Below, one piece after another: positions 52,125 to 59,932 of a DNA stretch of 64,000 nt. Numbering within the stretch: position 1 is the first letter of the stretch; every line of letters begins with the position of its first letter. The notes beneath the pieces are model-generated. The model saw nothing but the letters and a program-made list of their open reading frames with translations, ran no database searches and was not told the DNA's origin. The stretch is taken from positions 2,143,306 through 2,207,305 of the forward strand of contig NZ_CP071867.1 in NCBI RefSeq assembly GCF_028751545.1, given 5' to 3'. The translations under genes were made by a program, and so were the position numbers. Source of the stretch: Gilliamella sp. B3022 (GTDB taxonomy: Bacteria > Pseudomonadota > Gammaproteobacteria > Enterobacterales > Orbaceae).

Positions 52125-53297
52125 ATGCTAACTATAAAAGCCATTGATTCAGCAAAACCCAAAGATAAGCCCTATAAGTTGCCAGATTTTGAAAGCTTAT
52201 ATTTGTATATTACACCATCAGGGACTAAGTCATGGCGGTACGATTATCAGTTCAACGGTAAAAGGAAAACCTTAACGATTGGCAAATATCCTTATATTAG
52301 CTTGTCCGAGGCTCGCAATGAAAAAGAACTTGCTAGACAACTATTGGCTCACGGTAAAGACCCAAGCTTTGAACGCAAAAAAAGTGCTTTATTAGCTAAT
52401 GTTGAAAGTGACAATACTTTTAAATCAATTGCAAGCGAATGGCATTCATCTAAAAAATTGACATGGTCAAAAAAATATGCAAATGAAATTATTAGTATAT
52501 TTGAGCGCGATATTTACCCATTTATCGGTAACGAACCGATAAATAAAATCAAACCACTTGAGATGTTAACGGTATTAAAAGCTATTGAAAATCGTGGTGC
52601 TTTAGAAATAGCAAAAAAAGCGCGAATGCGATGCGGTGAAGTATTCCGATATGCAATTATTACGGGTAGGGCGGAGGTTAATCCAACCGCTGAACTATCA
52701 AGTGCAATGGCTAAAACTCAGTCAAAAAATTTCCCTTTTTTAGCTACCGATGCTGAAATGTCGGAATTTTTAAAGTCGCTTAAAGGGTACTCTGGCAATA
52801 TATTAACACGGTATGCAACTATGCTTTTGATATATACCGTCCCGCGTACAATAGAACTTCTTACATTAAAATGGTCAAATATTAACTTTGAGCAGAAATT
52901 GGCAACGATTGATGAAGAAGTTGTTAAAAAAGATAGGGTACATTTGATACCTTTAGCTACTCAGGCGATAGACATATTAAAATTTTTACAGCCAATAACT
53001 GGACATGGTGAATTTGTTTTTCCGAATAGGAACCATCCATCAAAACCGATGTCGAATGGCGCAATCCTTCATGTTATTCGGCGATTAGGATTTGCTAACC
53101 GTGCAAGTGGGCACGGCTTTAGGCATCAGTTTTCGAGTATTTTAAATGAGCATGGCTTTAATCGTGATTGGATAGAGAAACAATTAAATCATGAGGAAGG
53201 AAGTGTGCGAGGTATTTATAACCACGCACAATATTTGGAGGGTAGGCGTGAGATGATGCAGTGGTATGCGGATTATATAGATGGTTTAACCGCATGA
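52125..53297 (+). CDS. P4-type tyrosine integrase
   Basis: 390-aa site-specific recombinase. The N-terminal DUF4102 arm-binding domain (LPDFESLYLYITPSGTKSWRY...LTIGKYPYISLSEAR) is followed by a core-binding domain and a catalytic domain with Arg in VPRTIELLTLKW, HGFRHQFSS (H-x-x-R) and the nucleophile Tyr in RGIYNHAQYL. It lies next to tRNA-Arg and reads away from it, typical of prophages and islands. No good ribosome site precedes the ATG, which is overlapped by repeats that may control it. Its 3' end overlaps the convergent AlpA-like gene by 12 bases. Confidence 0.94.
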   Translation: MLTIKAIDSAKPKDKPYKLPDFESLYLYITPSGTKSWRYDYQFNGKRKTLTIGKYPYISLSEARNEKELARQLLAHGKDPSFERKKSALLANVESDNTFKSIASEWHSSKKLTWSKKYANEIISIFERDIYPFIGNEPINKIKPLEMLTVLKAIENRGALEIAKKARMRCGEVFRYAIITGRAEVNPTAELSSAMAKTQSKNFPFLATDAEMSEFLKSLKGYSGNILTRYATMLLIYTVPRTIELLTLKWSNINFEQKLATIDEEVVKKDRVHLIPLATQAIDILKFLQPITGHGEFVFPNRNHPSKPMSNGAILHVIRRLGFANRASGHGFRHQFSSILNEHGFNRDWIEKQLNHEEGSVRGIYNHAQYLEGRREMMQWYADYIDGLTA

Positions 53298-53501
53298 TTG
53301 GTATTGTTCTTCTTTTTGAGATAGATATGCGTTGATAGTGGATAGCTTCCAGCGAGGATGCCTGCCGAGATATAAATCAGGGTTTGGAAACTTTCCCGCA
53401 GCTATCCATTTATCTAACGTAGTTTGATCTATCCCTCCCACATACGCGCATACTTGAGTTCTGCTATATCTGGGATCTTCAATTGTGTAATCTTTTGTCA
53501 T
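53286..53501 (-). CDS. AlpA-like DNA-binding protein / excisionase
   Basis: 71-aa MerR-type helix-turn-helix protein of the AlpA family: SRTQVCAYVGGIDQTTLDKWIAAGKFPNPDLYLGRHPRWKLSTINAYL. AlpA proteins act as recombination directionality factors or activate excision genes in P4-like elements. It is convergent with the integrase and first in position after it. Confidence 0.8.
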   Translation of the reverse strand: MTKDYTIEDPRYSRTQVCAYVGGIDQTTLDKWIAAGKFPNPDLYLGRHPRWKLSTINAYLSQKEEQYQSCG

Positions 53502-53503
53502 TA

Positions 53504-54122
53504 TTATTCTCCTAATTCAATATCATTTATGCATTCATTACCCCACGCATCCCAACCGTTTACGTTCTGACGGGCAAACAATTCAACCCTCGGTACATTT
53601 CCGTATAATTGAACTATTCGGTCTCGTGCCTCCTGAGGTTTTGCGCTATGCGCCCCTATCGGGGCTAAAATTATCTGGCTAACTGATTTATTAATTCGTT
53701 GAATGCCTTTACCTCTAACAGCAATCAAACAATCCTCACTATTTGCACGAGTATAATTACCTAATCCAAATCTCAGCTGATCGTTAATTAAATTAAAAAC
53801 GTCCTCAGAATTCATACAACCGTGTTTTTTTAGTTGTTTGGTTATGTTTTGATGATAGTTTTTATTTAATTTCACCCATGTAAACAATTTCATAGTTTTA
53901 ACCTCAAAACCCCAATGAGTGGCTAGCGCATCAGCTTGCCTTGCAAATGCAGACGTATACCACATAATTAATATGCTGTTATTATCTGCTATTGATTTTA
54001 TGTTTAGTGATTTAAGTTCTTGGAATGTCATAGTGGGGTAGTGATTTTTTTGTGGCGGCTCGTGTTGATTGATTCGAATATTGCCACGGTGGATCGGCGT
54101 AAATTAGATTATATTTTTTCAT
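53504..54122 (-). pseudogene. MT-A70 family adenine methyltransferase gene split by a frameshift at an A7 tract
   Basis: A frame starting ATG 54122 reads MKKYNLIYADPPWQYSNQS and continues RAATKK, then goes out of frame. The remainder is read from ATG 54031, beginning TFQELKSLNIKSIADN (175 aa). The catalytic DPPW motif is in the first piece and the rest of the MT-A70 fold in the second. Removing one A from the seven-A run (plus-strand T at 54045-54051) restores RAATKNHYPTMTFQEL, the expected family sequence, and a protein of about 205 aa. It is either inactivated, phase-variable, rescued by slippage, or a sequencing error. Confidence 0.75.
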
Positions 54123-54140
54123 ATACCATCCCTATATTGA

Positions 54141-54386
54141 TCAATTATCGTTAAATTCTTTTTCAGTCATATAACCAAGATAATTAACTGAAGTTATAAT
54201 CATATTTTCAACATCATCAACATCTTTCTTTAATAATTCCCAAATGCAATTAAAGGTTGTTTGTGTTACATTTATATTATTTTTTGATATGGTTTTACAC
54301 CCATACCCATCTTTACCATTTGCGCATTGAAATTTATATGCAAATAAGAAATAGTGTTGCTTGCGTTGTTTAAATTTCTTTTTCAT
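54141..54386 (-). CDS. Hypothetical small phage protein
   Basis: 81 aa, Lys-rich N-terminus (KKKFKQRKQ), then FLFAYKFQCANGKDGYGCKTI with two Cys. I do not recognise a family. Its ATG overlaps the stop of the upstream gene (54383-54745) by four bases, which supports translation. Confidence 0.6.
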   Translation of the reverse strand: MKKKFKQRKQHYFLFAYKFQCANGKDGYGCKTISKNNINVTQTTFNCIWELLKKDVDDVENMIITSVNYLGYMTEKEFNDN

Positions 54387-54745
54387 TTAAACCGTACCCC
54401 TGCTTTTGCTAGTTTTCTGCATTCGGTCAATAATTGTTGCCATGTCGCATTTAATTTTGGAATTTCTACTATTTCTCCATAACAACCTGATACCTGTATA
54501 GTAGTTCGCCTATTCCAATTTTTATGAAAATACCTAATTGCATCAAACAGTGCTAATGATGCTGATACGACATCCTCACATTCTCCATAATCTAAATAAA
54601 GCCCTCCAGTGGGCGCAAATGTAAAATATTCGTTCGTCCAGCAATCGTCATATTCAAAATGATGCTCTTGATATAATGCAGGAAACAGTTTGAGCAGTAA
54701 TCTCATAGCATGTTTACTATTTTTCTTAATTTGACGAGGTTTCAT
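54383..54745 (-). CDS. Hypothetical phage protein
   Basis: 120 aa, basic N-terminus (KPRQIKKNSKHAMRLLLKLFPALY), then an acidic/aromatic segment YDDCWTNEYFTFAPTGGLYLDYGECEDVV. No recognised domain. It lies within the tightly packed leftward phage gene series. Confidence 0.65.
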   Translation of the reverse strand: MKPRQIKKNSKHAMRLLLKLFPALYQEHHFEYDDCWTNEYFTFAPTGGLYLDYGECEDVVSASLALFDAIRYFHKNWNRRTTIQVSGCYGEIVEIPKLNATWQQLLTECRKLAKAGVRFK

Positions 54746-54753
54746 TGATCACC

Positions 54754-54990
54754 TCAGTATTTATAACTTTTAATTTCATTGATTATTTTTAAGCATTCCT
54801 TGCAGGTAACTCCACCACGCTTAACTGATTTAAAGATGTAACTTGTGTCTCCTGCACCATCAGAACAAAAACCTAGCCCACATAAAGAACATGGGTCACC
54901 ATTAACGGTGGTTAATAAGCACCATTCTCGTTCACTTTTGTCTATTTCAATTTGACCTTCCATGTGAGTAATCATCACCAATTTATTCAC
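54754..54990 (-). CDS. Small phage protein with Cys pairs, putative zinc-binding
   Basis: 78 aa with CSLCGLGFC and CKECL, a spacing suitable for one zinc site. The start is GTG with GAGG seven bases upstream. Function unknown; small zinc-ribbon proteins are common in phage early regions. Confidence 0.6.
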   Translation of the reverse strand: MNKLVMITHMEGQIEIDKSEREWCLLTTVNGDPCSLCGLGFCSDGAGDTSYIFKSVKRGGVTCKECLKIINEIKSYKY

Positions 54991-54999
54991 TTAATCACC

Positions 55000-55359
55000 T
55001 CATTTAACTGTTACTATCACGCCATTTTTTATTACCGCACGTAAACCAATACATTTAACTGGTATAGTTCCGTCGCCAACTTTTTCATAAACAGGCTGAA
55101 TTTCATCAATTATTTGTTGACCAATTTCGCTTAGATTAATTTCAAACATTCGTTCTAATACTCTGATAATTGCGTGTTCACTAACTATCAGCTTGTTACT
55201 GCTAGAAAGTTCATTGATTTTCGTTTGAGTTTCTAAAATTTCTGTTTTAATCTGGTTGTAACGTTGTTGGCAGTCCTCCAATTCTGCCCCTAAAACGTCC
55301 TGTTTAGATTTTAATTTTTTTAACTGAGTTTGATATTTTTTTAATGTGTTACTGTTCAT
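55000..55359 (-). CDS. Phage protein with N-terminal coiled coil
   Basis: 119 aa. Residues 5-50 form a clear heptad coiled coil (LKKYQTQLKKLKSKQDVLGAEL and continuation). The C-terminal half has SEHAIIRVLERMFEIN and ends KCIGLRAVIKNGVIVTVK, similar in pattern to DUF4258-type folds; this is a weak resemblance. A GGAG-type ribosome site lies inside the upstream gene, which it overlaps by 11 bases. Confidence 0.6.
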   Translation of the reverse strand: MNSNTLKKYQTQLKKLKSKQDVLGAELEDCQQRYNQIKTEILETQTKINELSSSNKLIVSEHAIIRVLERMFEINLSEIGQQIIDEIQPVYEKVGDGTIPVKCIGLRAVIKNGVIVTVK

Positions 55360-55987
55360 GTTCGTTCTCCGTTACATCTGTCGCCTCATCAAATTTTTTT
55401 ATACCCCAAACGATGGCGTAACATAGCCAGATGTAACTGGATAGATATTTTCTCGGATCTGACTCCCAAAAATCGACAAATTTAAAACCATTGCAATTAA
55501 AATTTCTAATTGCCTCGACTATTTCCCATTCATCAGATGCGCACATGATTTTTTCATCAAATTCCATGGTTAATTCATATCTATAATAGCTCGATAAAGT
55601 GTCGTTCTCATCTAAATGGTTATTTAAATCCTCCTGAGCATTTTTTTTCACTATATCAATATCAAACTCTGAATAACTCGCCAATTTTGCGTCGTATCCT
55701 GTTGATTCTATTTTTTCTGACCAATAACTAGGATTTATCCGCAAATCATCAGAACGGAAAAAATTAAACATATCCGTTAATCTGGAGAATATTAACGATC
55801 CCATGTCGCCAGTAATTACTAGATATTCTGGATATGTGGTAATGTTAAAATAGTAATGGGTTGATTCTGGGTTTTTGAATGTTAAATGACGATAAACGCC
55901 ATTGTTTTGATGAATTGTTAATTGGTGATTTTTAACATCATTTAAAAATCGTTCTAATATTGAATCAATCATTGTTTTAGTTCTCAT
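55349..55987 (-). CDS. Conserved phage protein of unknown function
   Basis: 212 aa, acidic, with an aromatic-rich N-terminal half (THYYFNITTYPEYLVITGDMGSLIFSR) and a C-terminal helix YLSSYIWLCYAIVWGIKKFDE. Proteins with this layout occur in early regions of enteric phages, but I know no function. Its ATG overlaps the stop of the DUF3850 gene (ATGA). Confidence 0.65.
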   Translation of the reverse strand: MRTKTMIDSILERFLNDVKNHQLTIHQNNGVYRHLTFKNPESTHYYFNITTYPEYLVITGDMGSLIFSRLTDMFNFFRSDDLRINPSYWSEKIESTGYDAKLASYSEFDIDIVKKNAQEDLNNHLDENDTLSSYYRYELTMEFDEKIMCASDEWEIVEAIRNFNCNGFKFVDFWESDPRKYLSSYIWLCYAIVWGIKKFDEATDVTENEHEQ

Positions 55988-56208
55988 TTAACCAGCTCAA
56001 AACTGAGCATCACATAGCCATTTTGTAAATATCTCTCATCATCTAAAATGTGGGTAATACGAACCTCAACATGTCTACCTCTATACCTACCGTCCCACTC
56101 TCTCAGTGATAATATATCTCCAACCCTATAATTGCGGTAGTTGTAGCGTATTTCGGATTTTTTGTCGCCACCCTCCACAGCCTTAAAATGTTTTGGTAAT
56201 ATTTTCAA
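55984..56208 (-). CDS. DUF3850 (ASCH/PUA-like) protein
   Basis: 74 aa with the DUF3850 pattern LKILPKHFKAVEGGDKKSEIRYN, YRVGDILSLREWDG and a C-terminal YVMLSFELV; an RNA-binding-like fold is predicted for the family. The only start is TTG 56208, which removes the T-H-E usually preceding LK in this family. Upstream the same frame runs into a Lar-like C-terminus, so the gene may have lost its proper start through a deletion. Confidence 0.7.
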   Translation of the reverse strand: MKILPKHFKAVEGGDKKSEIRYNYRNYRVGDILSLREWDGRYRGRHVEVRITHILDDERYLQNGYVMLSFELVK

Positions 56209-56358
56209 TTCGTGTGTTATTCGCGTGTTCCAAGCCCAAATAGCTTTCTTTTCAGAATCTTTTTCACTGCCTCTTGCGTTGCAGTTATAACAAACGACAG
56301 CATTGTAAATGCCCTGTTGTTCATCTGGAACAGCCTCATTGAATCTATAATTGCATTA
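56209..56358 (-). pseudogene. Lar-family C-terminal fragment fused in frame to DUF3850
   Basis: In the DUF3850 frame, upstream of its TTG start, the minus strand reads CNYRFNEAVPDEQQGIYNAV, then VCYNCNARGSEKDSEKKAIW and AWNTRITHELK. VxCxxCxARG and AIxAWNTR are hallmarks of Lar-type restriction alleviation proteins, but the N-terminal CPFCG half and any start codon are missing; the frame is closed by a TAA just before. The fragment lies entirely inside the C-terminal part of the 56217-56696 ORF in another frame. Confidence 0.55.
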
Positions 56359-56696
56359 AATGCTTTATTTGATAGTTTGTTTATTTCGCTAATATCTTCA
56401 TCATATTGTGTTTGGGTTTCATGTTGGATTAATCTTAAATCCGGCTGAATAATGTCATGACCAAGATTATTTATAATCGCTTCAATGTTTGAGATTTGAT
56501 TGTTTTTGATTGCGTTAAATATTGTTGGCATGGTTTTTTGTTCAAGTTCATTTATTCTGTCTATTTCTGCAAAGTATTCATTTAAAGATTCACCGTAAAC
56601 ATCCTCCCGCCTTAAAAGCGCAATATCATTTAATGAGATATCATGCACAAAGTCATTTATGATAACTTCTATTTTATCTTCAATTGTTTCAATCAT
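56217..56696 (-). CDS. Hypothetical phage protein, C-terminus probably recombinant
   Basis: 159 aa, acidic helical protein with two internally similar halves: IINDFVHDISLND...EINELEQK and IINNLGHDIIQPD...EINKLSNK, suggesting a duplicated repeat. After about residue 115 the composition changes to basic and hydrophobic (LSFVITATQEAVKKILKRKLFG), and this part is the out-of-frame shadow of a Lar fragment. Its ATG directly follows the lar stop. The first 115 residues look genuine. Confidence 0.5.
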   Translation of the reverse strand: MIETIEDKIEVIINDFVHDISLNDIALLRREDVYGESLNEYFAEIDRINELEQKTMPTIFNAIKNNQISNIEAIINNLGHDIIQPDLRLIQHETQTQYDEDISEINKLSNKAFNAIIDSMRLFQMNNRAFTMLSFVITATQEAVKKILKRKLFGLGTRE

Positions 56697-56951
56697 TTAA
56701 TCACCTATACGTGTGTTCCATGCTTTAATTAACTCCTCTCTTGAGTTATAAATCATTGCTCCGAGAGTTACATCATTAAAATGTGAAATAGGACAATTTT
56801 CATTTTCAATGAAACTATGTGTTATGGCATAACTAAGCCCAGACCATGGATCAATCTCATAAGATTCATCATGCAAATTTCCCTCGCTATCACACACTGC
56901 TATACGAGCTTCGCCACCGCAAAACGGGCAGGGTTTTAATTGTTCAGTCAT
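56697..56951 (-). CDS. Lar family restriction alleviation protein
   Basis: 84 aa with the Lar signature: MTEQLKPCPFCGGEA zinc-binding start and LIKAWNTR at the C-terminus. Lar (Rac prophage) reduces type I restriction of unmodified DNA by stimulating host modification. The spacing between the two halves is larger than usual and the second Cys pair is replaced by NENCPISHF. The start at 56951 has AAGGAA seven bases upstream. Confidence 0.78.
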   Translation of the reverse strand: MTEQLKPCPFCGGEARIAVCDSEGNLHDESYEIDPWSGLSYAITHSFIENENCPISHFNDVTLGAMIYNSREELIKAWNTRIGD

Positions 56952-56961
56952 AATCATTTCC

Positions 56962-57438
56962 TTATAGCTTAATAAATGAAATCCAATGCGTATTAGAGCG
57001 TTTTCCGCTAATGTGTCCAAAAAGCGGACTATATTCAGTTAACGCTAAAATATCTTTAACTGGTATATCTGTTTCATTCCATTTAAAAATTAAAGTCCCA
57101 TTTGTTTTGAGCACACGAAAACATTCACTAAAGCCTTTCCTTAAATCTTCTTGCCATGTTGATTTATCGAGTTGGCCATATTTTTTTGCTAACCAACTAT
57201 TGTGGCCAACTTTAACTAAATGAGGAGGGTCAAAACAAACTTGATAGAACGTTTCATCAGGAAAAGGTAAGTTTGTAAAATCAACTTGAATGTCTGGCTT
57301 GATTTCTAACGTTCGTCTGTCACATAAAATGTGGCTCTCTTTTCGTTTGTCGCAGAACAATACCCGATCATCTTTTTTATCAAAATAGAACATACGAGAG
57401 CCACAGCACACGTCAATAACGGGTTTATTTATGTTCAT
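56962..57438 (-). CDS. Phage SAM-dependent methyltransferase
   Basis: 158 aa. VIDVCCGSRMFYFDK is a class I SAM site variant, CFDPPHLVK is a DPPH variant of the DPPY amino-methyltransferase motif, and CFRVLKTNGTLIFKWNE the following strand. It is a probable DNA methyltransferase of the short phage type; target unknown. It begins 2 bases after the stop of a 44-codon gene and ends 10 bases before lar. Confidence 0.78.
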   Translation of the reverse strand: MNINKPVIDVCCGSRMFYFDKKDDRVLFCDKRKESHILCDRRTLEIKPDIQVDFTNLPFPDETFYQVCFDPPHLVKVGHNSWLAKKYGQLDKSTWQEDLRKGFSECFRVLKTNGTLIFKWNETDIPVKDILALTEYSPLFGHISGKRSNTHWISFIKL

Positions 57439-57440
57439 AA

Positions 57441-57575
57441 TTACAGTGCTCCTTTATAATATTTATAATTTTTTCTGCTTTCCCAATCTTTGGATAGTTG
57501 ACTGCGGCAGGCTTTTGCTTGTAACTGGTAATGAATGTCATCAATCTGTTCGCTGTACCGTATAACCGAAATCAT
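57441..57575 (-). CDS. Small phage ORF, 44 aa
   Basis: MISVIRYSEQIDDIHYQLQA start, ending RKNYKYYKGAL. Its ATG overlaps the stop of the preceding 22-codon ORF (ATGA) and it ends 2 bases before the methyltransferase ATG, so it fits the tight gene series. Family unknown. Confidence 0.5.
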   Translation of the reverse strand: MISVIRYSEQIDDIHYQLQAKACRSQLSKDWESRKNYKYYKGAL

Positions 57576-57640
57576 GAGTTTAATTTCCCCATTCCAGTAT
57601 TCACGGTTTTTGTTTTGTTATTAAATAAATCGTGTTCCAT
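57572..57640 (-). CDS. Very small phage ORF, 22 aa
   Basis: MEHDLFNNKTKTVNTGMGKL plus two residues, overlapping the next gene by ATGA. No good ribosome site, so possibly not translated. Confidence 0.25.
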   Translation of the reverse strand: MEHDLFNNKTKTVNTGMGKLNS

Positions 57641-57701
57641 ATTTTCACCAATAGCTATCGCACACTAAATAATCAGCGTGAGAATTGAGTTAATGAGTGG
57701 G

Positions 57702-57978
57702 TTATTTGTCGAGGGTTAGCTTGGCTTTAATTGGGCGAACCATTGTTGTTTGTTCAAATGCAGTCACAGAACCATCATAAATATTAACTACGTATTCAAA
57801 ATCTTTAGTATTATTTTCATTGATTTCATCTCTCTTTTTACGGTAGAAAGCAAGTGTTGTGTAGGGATCTAGATTAGATTTAATATAAAATTAGTTACCA
57901 AATGAAAAAAACATCTCCGAATTCAATATATCTAAATTCGACTTTTTTATGATTCAATACTGTATCATCAATTTTCAT
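57702..57978 (-). pseudogene. Phage protein gene with a frameshift at an A7 tract and an internal stop
   Basis: ATG 57978 reads MKIDDTVLNHKKVEFRYIEF and GDVFFIW then a stop. The rest of a plausible phage protein, FYIKSNLDPYTTLAFYRKKR to PIKAKLTLDK and TAA at 57702, lies in another frame. The total of 277 bases is one more than a multiple of three. Deleting one base in the A7 run (57905-57911) gives GDVFSFGN, but a TAA then still stands before FYIKS. The gene therefore seems to carry both an insertion and a nonsense change. Confidence 0.6.
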
Positions 57979-58117
57979 TGTAATTACTCCGTGTGCGTAA
58001 TAAATAATCATCGCATTTTCTAACAATTTCTAATGTAGTAGCATGGTTTTTGGTGTGTAGTAAACTATTACTAGAAATCCTCGGTGTACTGTTTTTAAGA
58101 TAACATTTGTCTGACAA
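57968..58117 (-). CDS. Possible small phage ORF with TTG start, 49 aa
   Basis: MSDKCYLKNSTPRISSNSLL to RTRSNYNEN, overlapping the neighbouring small ORFs at both ends. The start codon is TTG with only a distant AGGAAG. Doubtful but the frame is open and placed correctly. Confidence 0.3.
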   Translation of the reverse strand: MSDKCYLKNSTPRISSNSLLHTKNHATTLEIVRKCDDYLLRTRSNYNEN

Positions 58118-58205
58118 AAGAATTAAATGCTTCCTTTTCTATGTTCAAATTAAATACAGTAACGCTTTCGCCATTATTAAATTCGTATTCAATGTCTGTT
58201 ATCAC
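58095..58205 (-). CDS. Small phage ORF, 36 aa
   Basis: GTG start with AGGAG six to seven bases upstream: MITDIEYEFNNGESVTVFNL ending FVRQMLS. It lies 20 bases past the DUF4942 methyltransferase stop. Function unknown. Confidence 0.5.
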   Translation of the reverse strand: MITDIEYEFNNGESVTVFNLNIEKEAFNSFVRQMLS

Positions 58206-58224
58206 TGTTGTTCTCCTGTAAACG

Positions 58225-59874
58225 CTAAGCGGCTTCTATCATTAATAGTGATTTGTTTAAATTTATTAATAGCGGATCGTTTAGATTGGATGTATATTGT
58301 TTTTCACCTTCGAACTCGTCTATAACGCGTTTTTCTTCGCTGTCGCAGTCGTTGTAAGTCTTCATTGCGTAGTCTGGCGGTAACCATGTGCGCTCACGAC
58401 TGACATATACATTAAAACGTCTGAGCAATGCCTCGTCTTTCACATAGAAATGCATAGTACCTTTTTGAAAAAGACGAACTTTAAACATAGAATTTTCAAA
58501 AAGATTTCTATTGATTGCTTTACCTGCTTGATAAGCATCATACCAAGCAATGTATGCTTGGCTTAATTTTATTTCTGGATATATACCATTATTAAAATAG
58601 ACAAATACCTTTTCAATATCATCTAATTTTTCTATTACTCTATAATCTGCATGAAAACACGTTTTCAGCCAACCCTGTATAATTAAAATAAATTTAGAAT
58701 TAATTTTGTAACCATTATTAGACTTCCAACCATTAAACAAATAAATATTCTTAGATTTTTCTGGATAGTAAGAACTTTCACGAGTTATCTCATCAAATAA
58801 AGCGAATATTGCATTTTTGAATAAATCGTTGCCGTTTTTTAAAATGTATTCATATAGTGTATTGATGTTATTACGTGAAAATTCCATGTTGGCAAAACGT
58901 CTAATAATATTGTTAAATGTGTTTACCTCTGCTGTTGTAAGTTTGTCCCTAAACTCTTTGCGGTCTAACAAATTTTTCCAATAGCGATCTTTAATAATAT
59001 TATTTGCACACCTTAATGCTTTTTGAATATCATGAATTGTATAAGATTTCGATGAATCTAATCTTTCGCCAATTGAAACATGAATTAAATCACGACAACC
59101 GTAGGACGCCTTAAACATTGTTTCACATGTGCGCACAATACGCGTCTGATAATTTTGGTATTCAATCAACATATCATCAATTGATTGATGTTCTTTAATG
59201 TTTTTAACTTCCGAGCCGTCTTTTAAATCAATGTCATAGTTCATCCTTTCATATTCATCACTAAATATTTTTTCAATGTCTTGCTCTTTTTTAATATGAA
59301 TTAGAGCTACCTCAACATCCGTTTTACGTTCTGATTCTGAAGTCGAAAAACCGCCATCAACATATTTAATTGTAGCATTGAGTTCGTTAAGTTTTTGGTT
59401 GAGTAAAATTCGATTATTGGTGCATGGGTTTTTAAGTGTTTCAGCATTCAATATGCATAGAATTTCGCCATCAACAACATAATTTAGGGCGTGTAACAAA
59501 TGTTTATCACCATTTTTAAATGGTGGATTCATGATAATTAAATCGTAGTTTTCAATAGAATTGAATTCGAGAAAATCACTACCAACAATTTCTAAATTTA
59601 AATTTTCATATTTATATCGCTCACCTGAATTTTTGATATTCAGTAGAATGCTAGATAAATTATAATCAATTTCACAACAACTAAATCGAAAACCGCGTCT
59701 TTCCCAAGTTGATGCGTCATCATAAAAATATTTTATTAAATCGCCTTTGCCTGCGCTCGGCTCTAAAATGTAACTATAATTACGCTTATCTTTAGTTAAC
59801 ATTGAAAATAATTCAGTTGCCAGTTTTCGAGGGGTAGGGTAGAACTGATTATCATTATTCGGCAGATGTTTCAT
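58225..59874 (-). CDS. DNA N6-adenine methyltransferase-like protein with DUF4942 C-terminal region
   Basis: 549 aa from the chosen ATG (a GTG four codons upstream is possible). The N-terminal third is a methyltransferase: FYPTPRKLATELFSML, SAM site ILEPSAGKGDLIKYF near residue 40 and catalytic LIIMNPPFKNGDKH near 115. The remaining two thirds match the DUF4942 style, with helical segments and a conserved YEYILKNGNDLF-type centre and an aromatic-rich FQKGTMHFYVKDEALLRRFN near the end. Such proteins occur in phages and plasmids and are thought to modify the element's DNA. It lies downstream of ssb beyond a terminator. Confidence 0.8.
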   Translation of the reverse strand: MKHLPNNDNQFYPTPRKLATELFSMLTKDKRNYSYILEPSAGKGDLIKYFYDDASTWERRGFRFSCCEIDYNLSSILLNIKNSGERYKYENLNLEIVGSDFLEFNSIENYDLIIMNPPFKNGDKHLLHALNYVVDGEILCILNAETLKNPCTNNRILLNQKLNELNATIKYVDGGFSTSESERKTDVEVALIHIKKEQDIEKIFSDEYERMNYDIDLKDGSEVKNIKEHQSIDDMLIEYQNYQTRIVRTCETMFKASYGCRDLIHVSIGERLDSSKSYTIHDIQKALRCANNIIKDRYWKNLLDRKEFRDKLTTAEVNTFNNIIRRFANMEFSRNNINTLYEYILKNGNDLFKNAIFALFDEITRESSYYPEKSKNIYLFNGWKSNNGYKINSKFILIIQGWLKTCFHADYRVIEKLDDIEKVFVYFNNGIYPEIKLSQAYIAWYDAYQAGKAINRNLFENSMFKVRLFQKGTMHFYVKDEALLRRFNVYVSRERTWLPPDYAMKTYNDCDSEEKRVIDEFEGEKQYTSNLNDPLLINLNKSLLMIEAA

Positions 59875-59887
59875 AATATTACTCACA

Positions 59888-59911
59888 ATAAAAAACCGCT
59901 ACATGAGCGGT
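59888..59911 (-). terminator. Intrinsic terminator after ssb
   Basis: Minus-strand ACCGCT/AGCGGT stem with loop CATGT followed by six T. It falls between ssb and the DUF4942 methyltransferase, so the latter needs its own promoter or read-through. Confidence 0.8.
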
Positions 59912-59932
59912 TATATTTATAAAAAATTAGCA

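Noticed and set aside
58107-58325. Plus-strand ORF of 72 codons
   Set aside because: It lies opposite the methyltransferase 3' end and small phage ORFs, with unlikely composition and no ribosome site.
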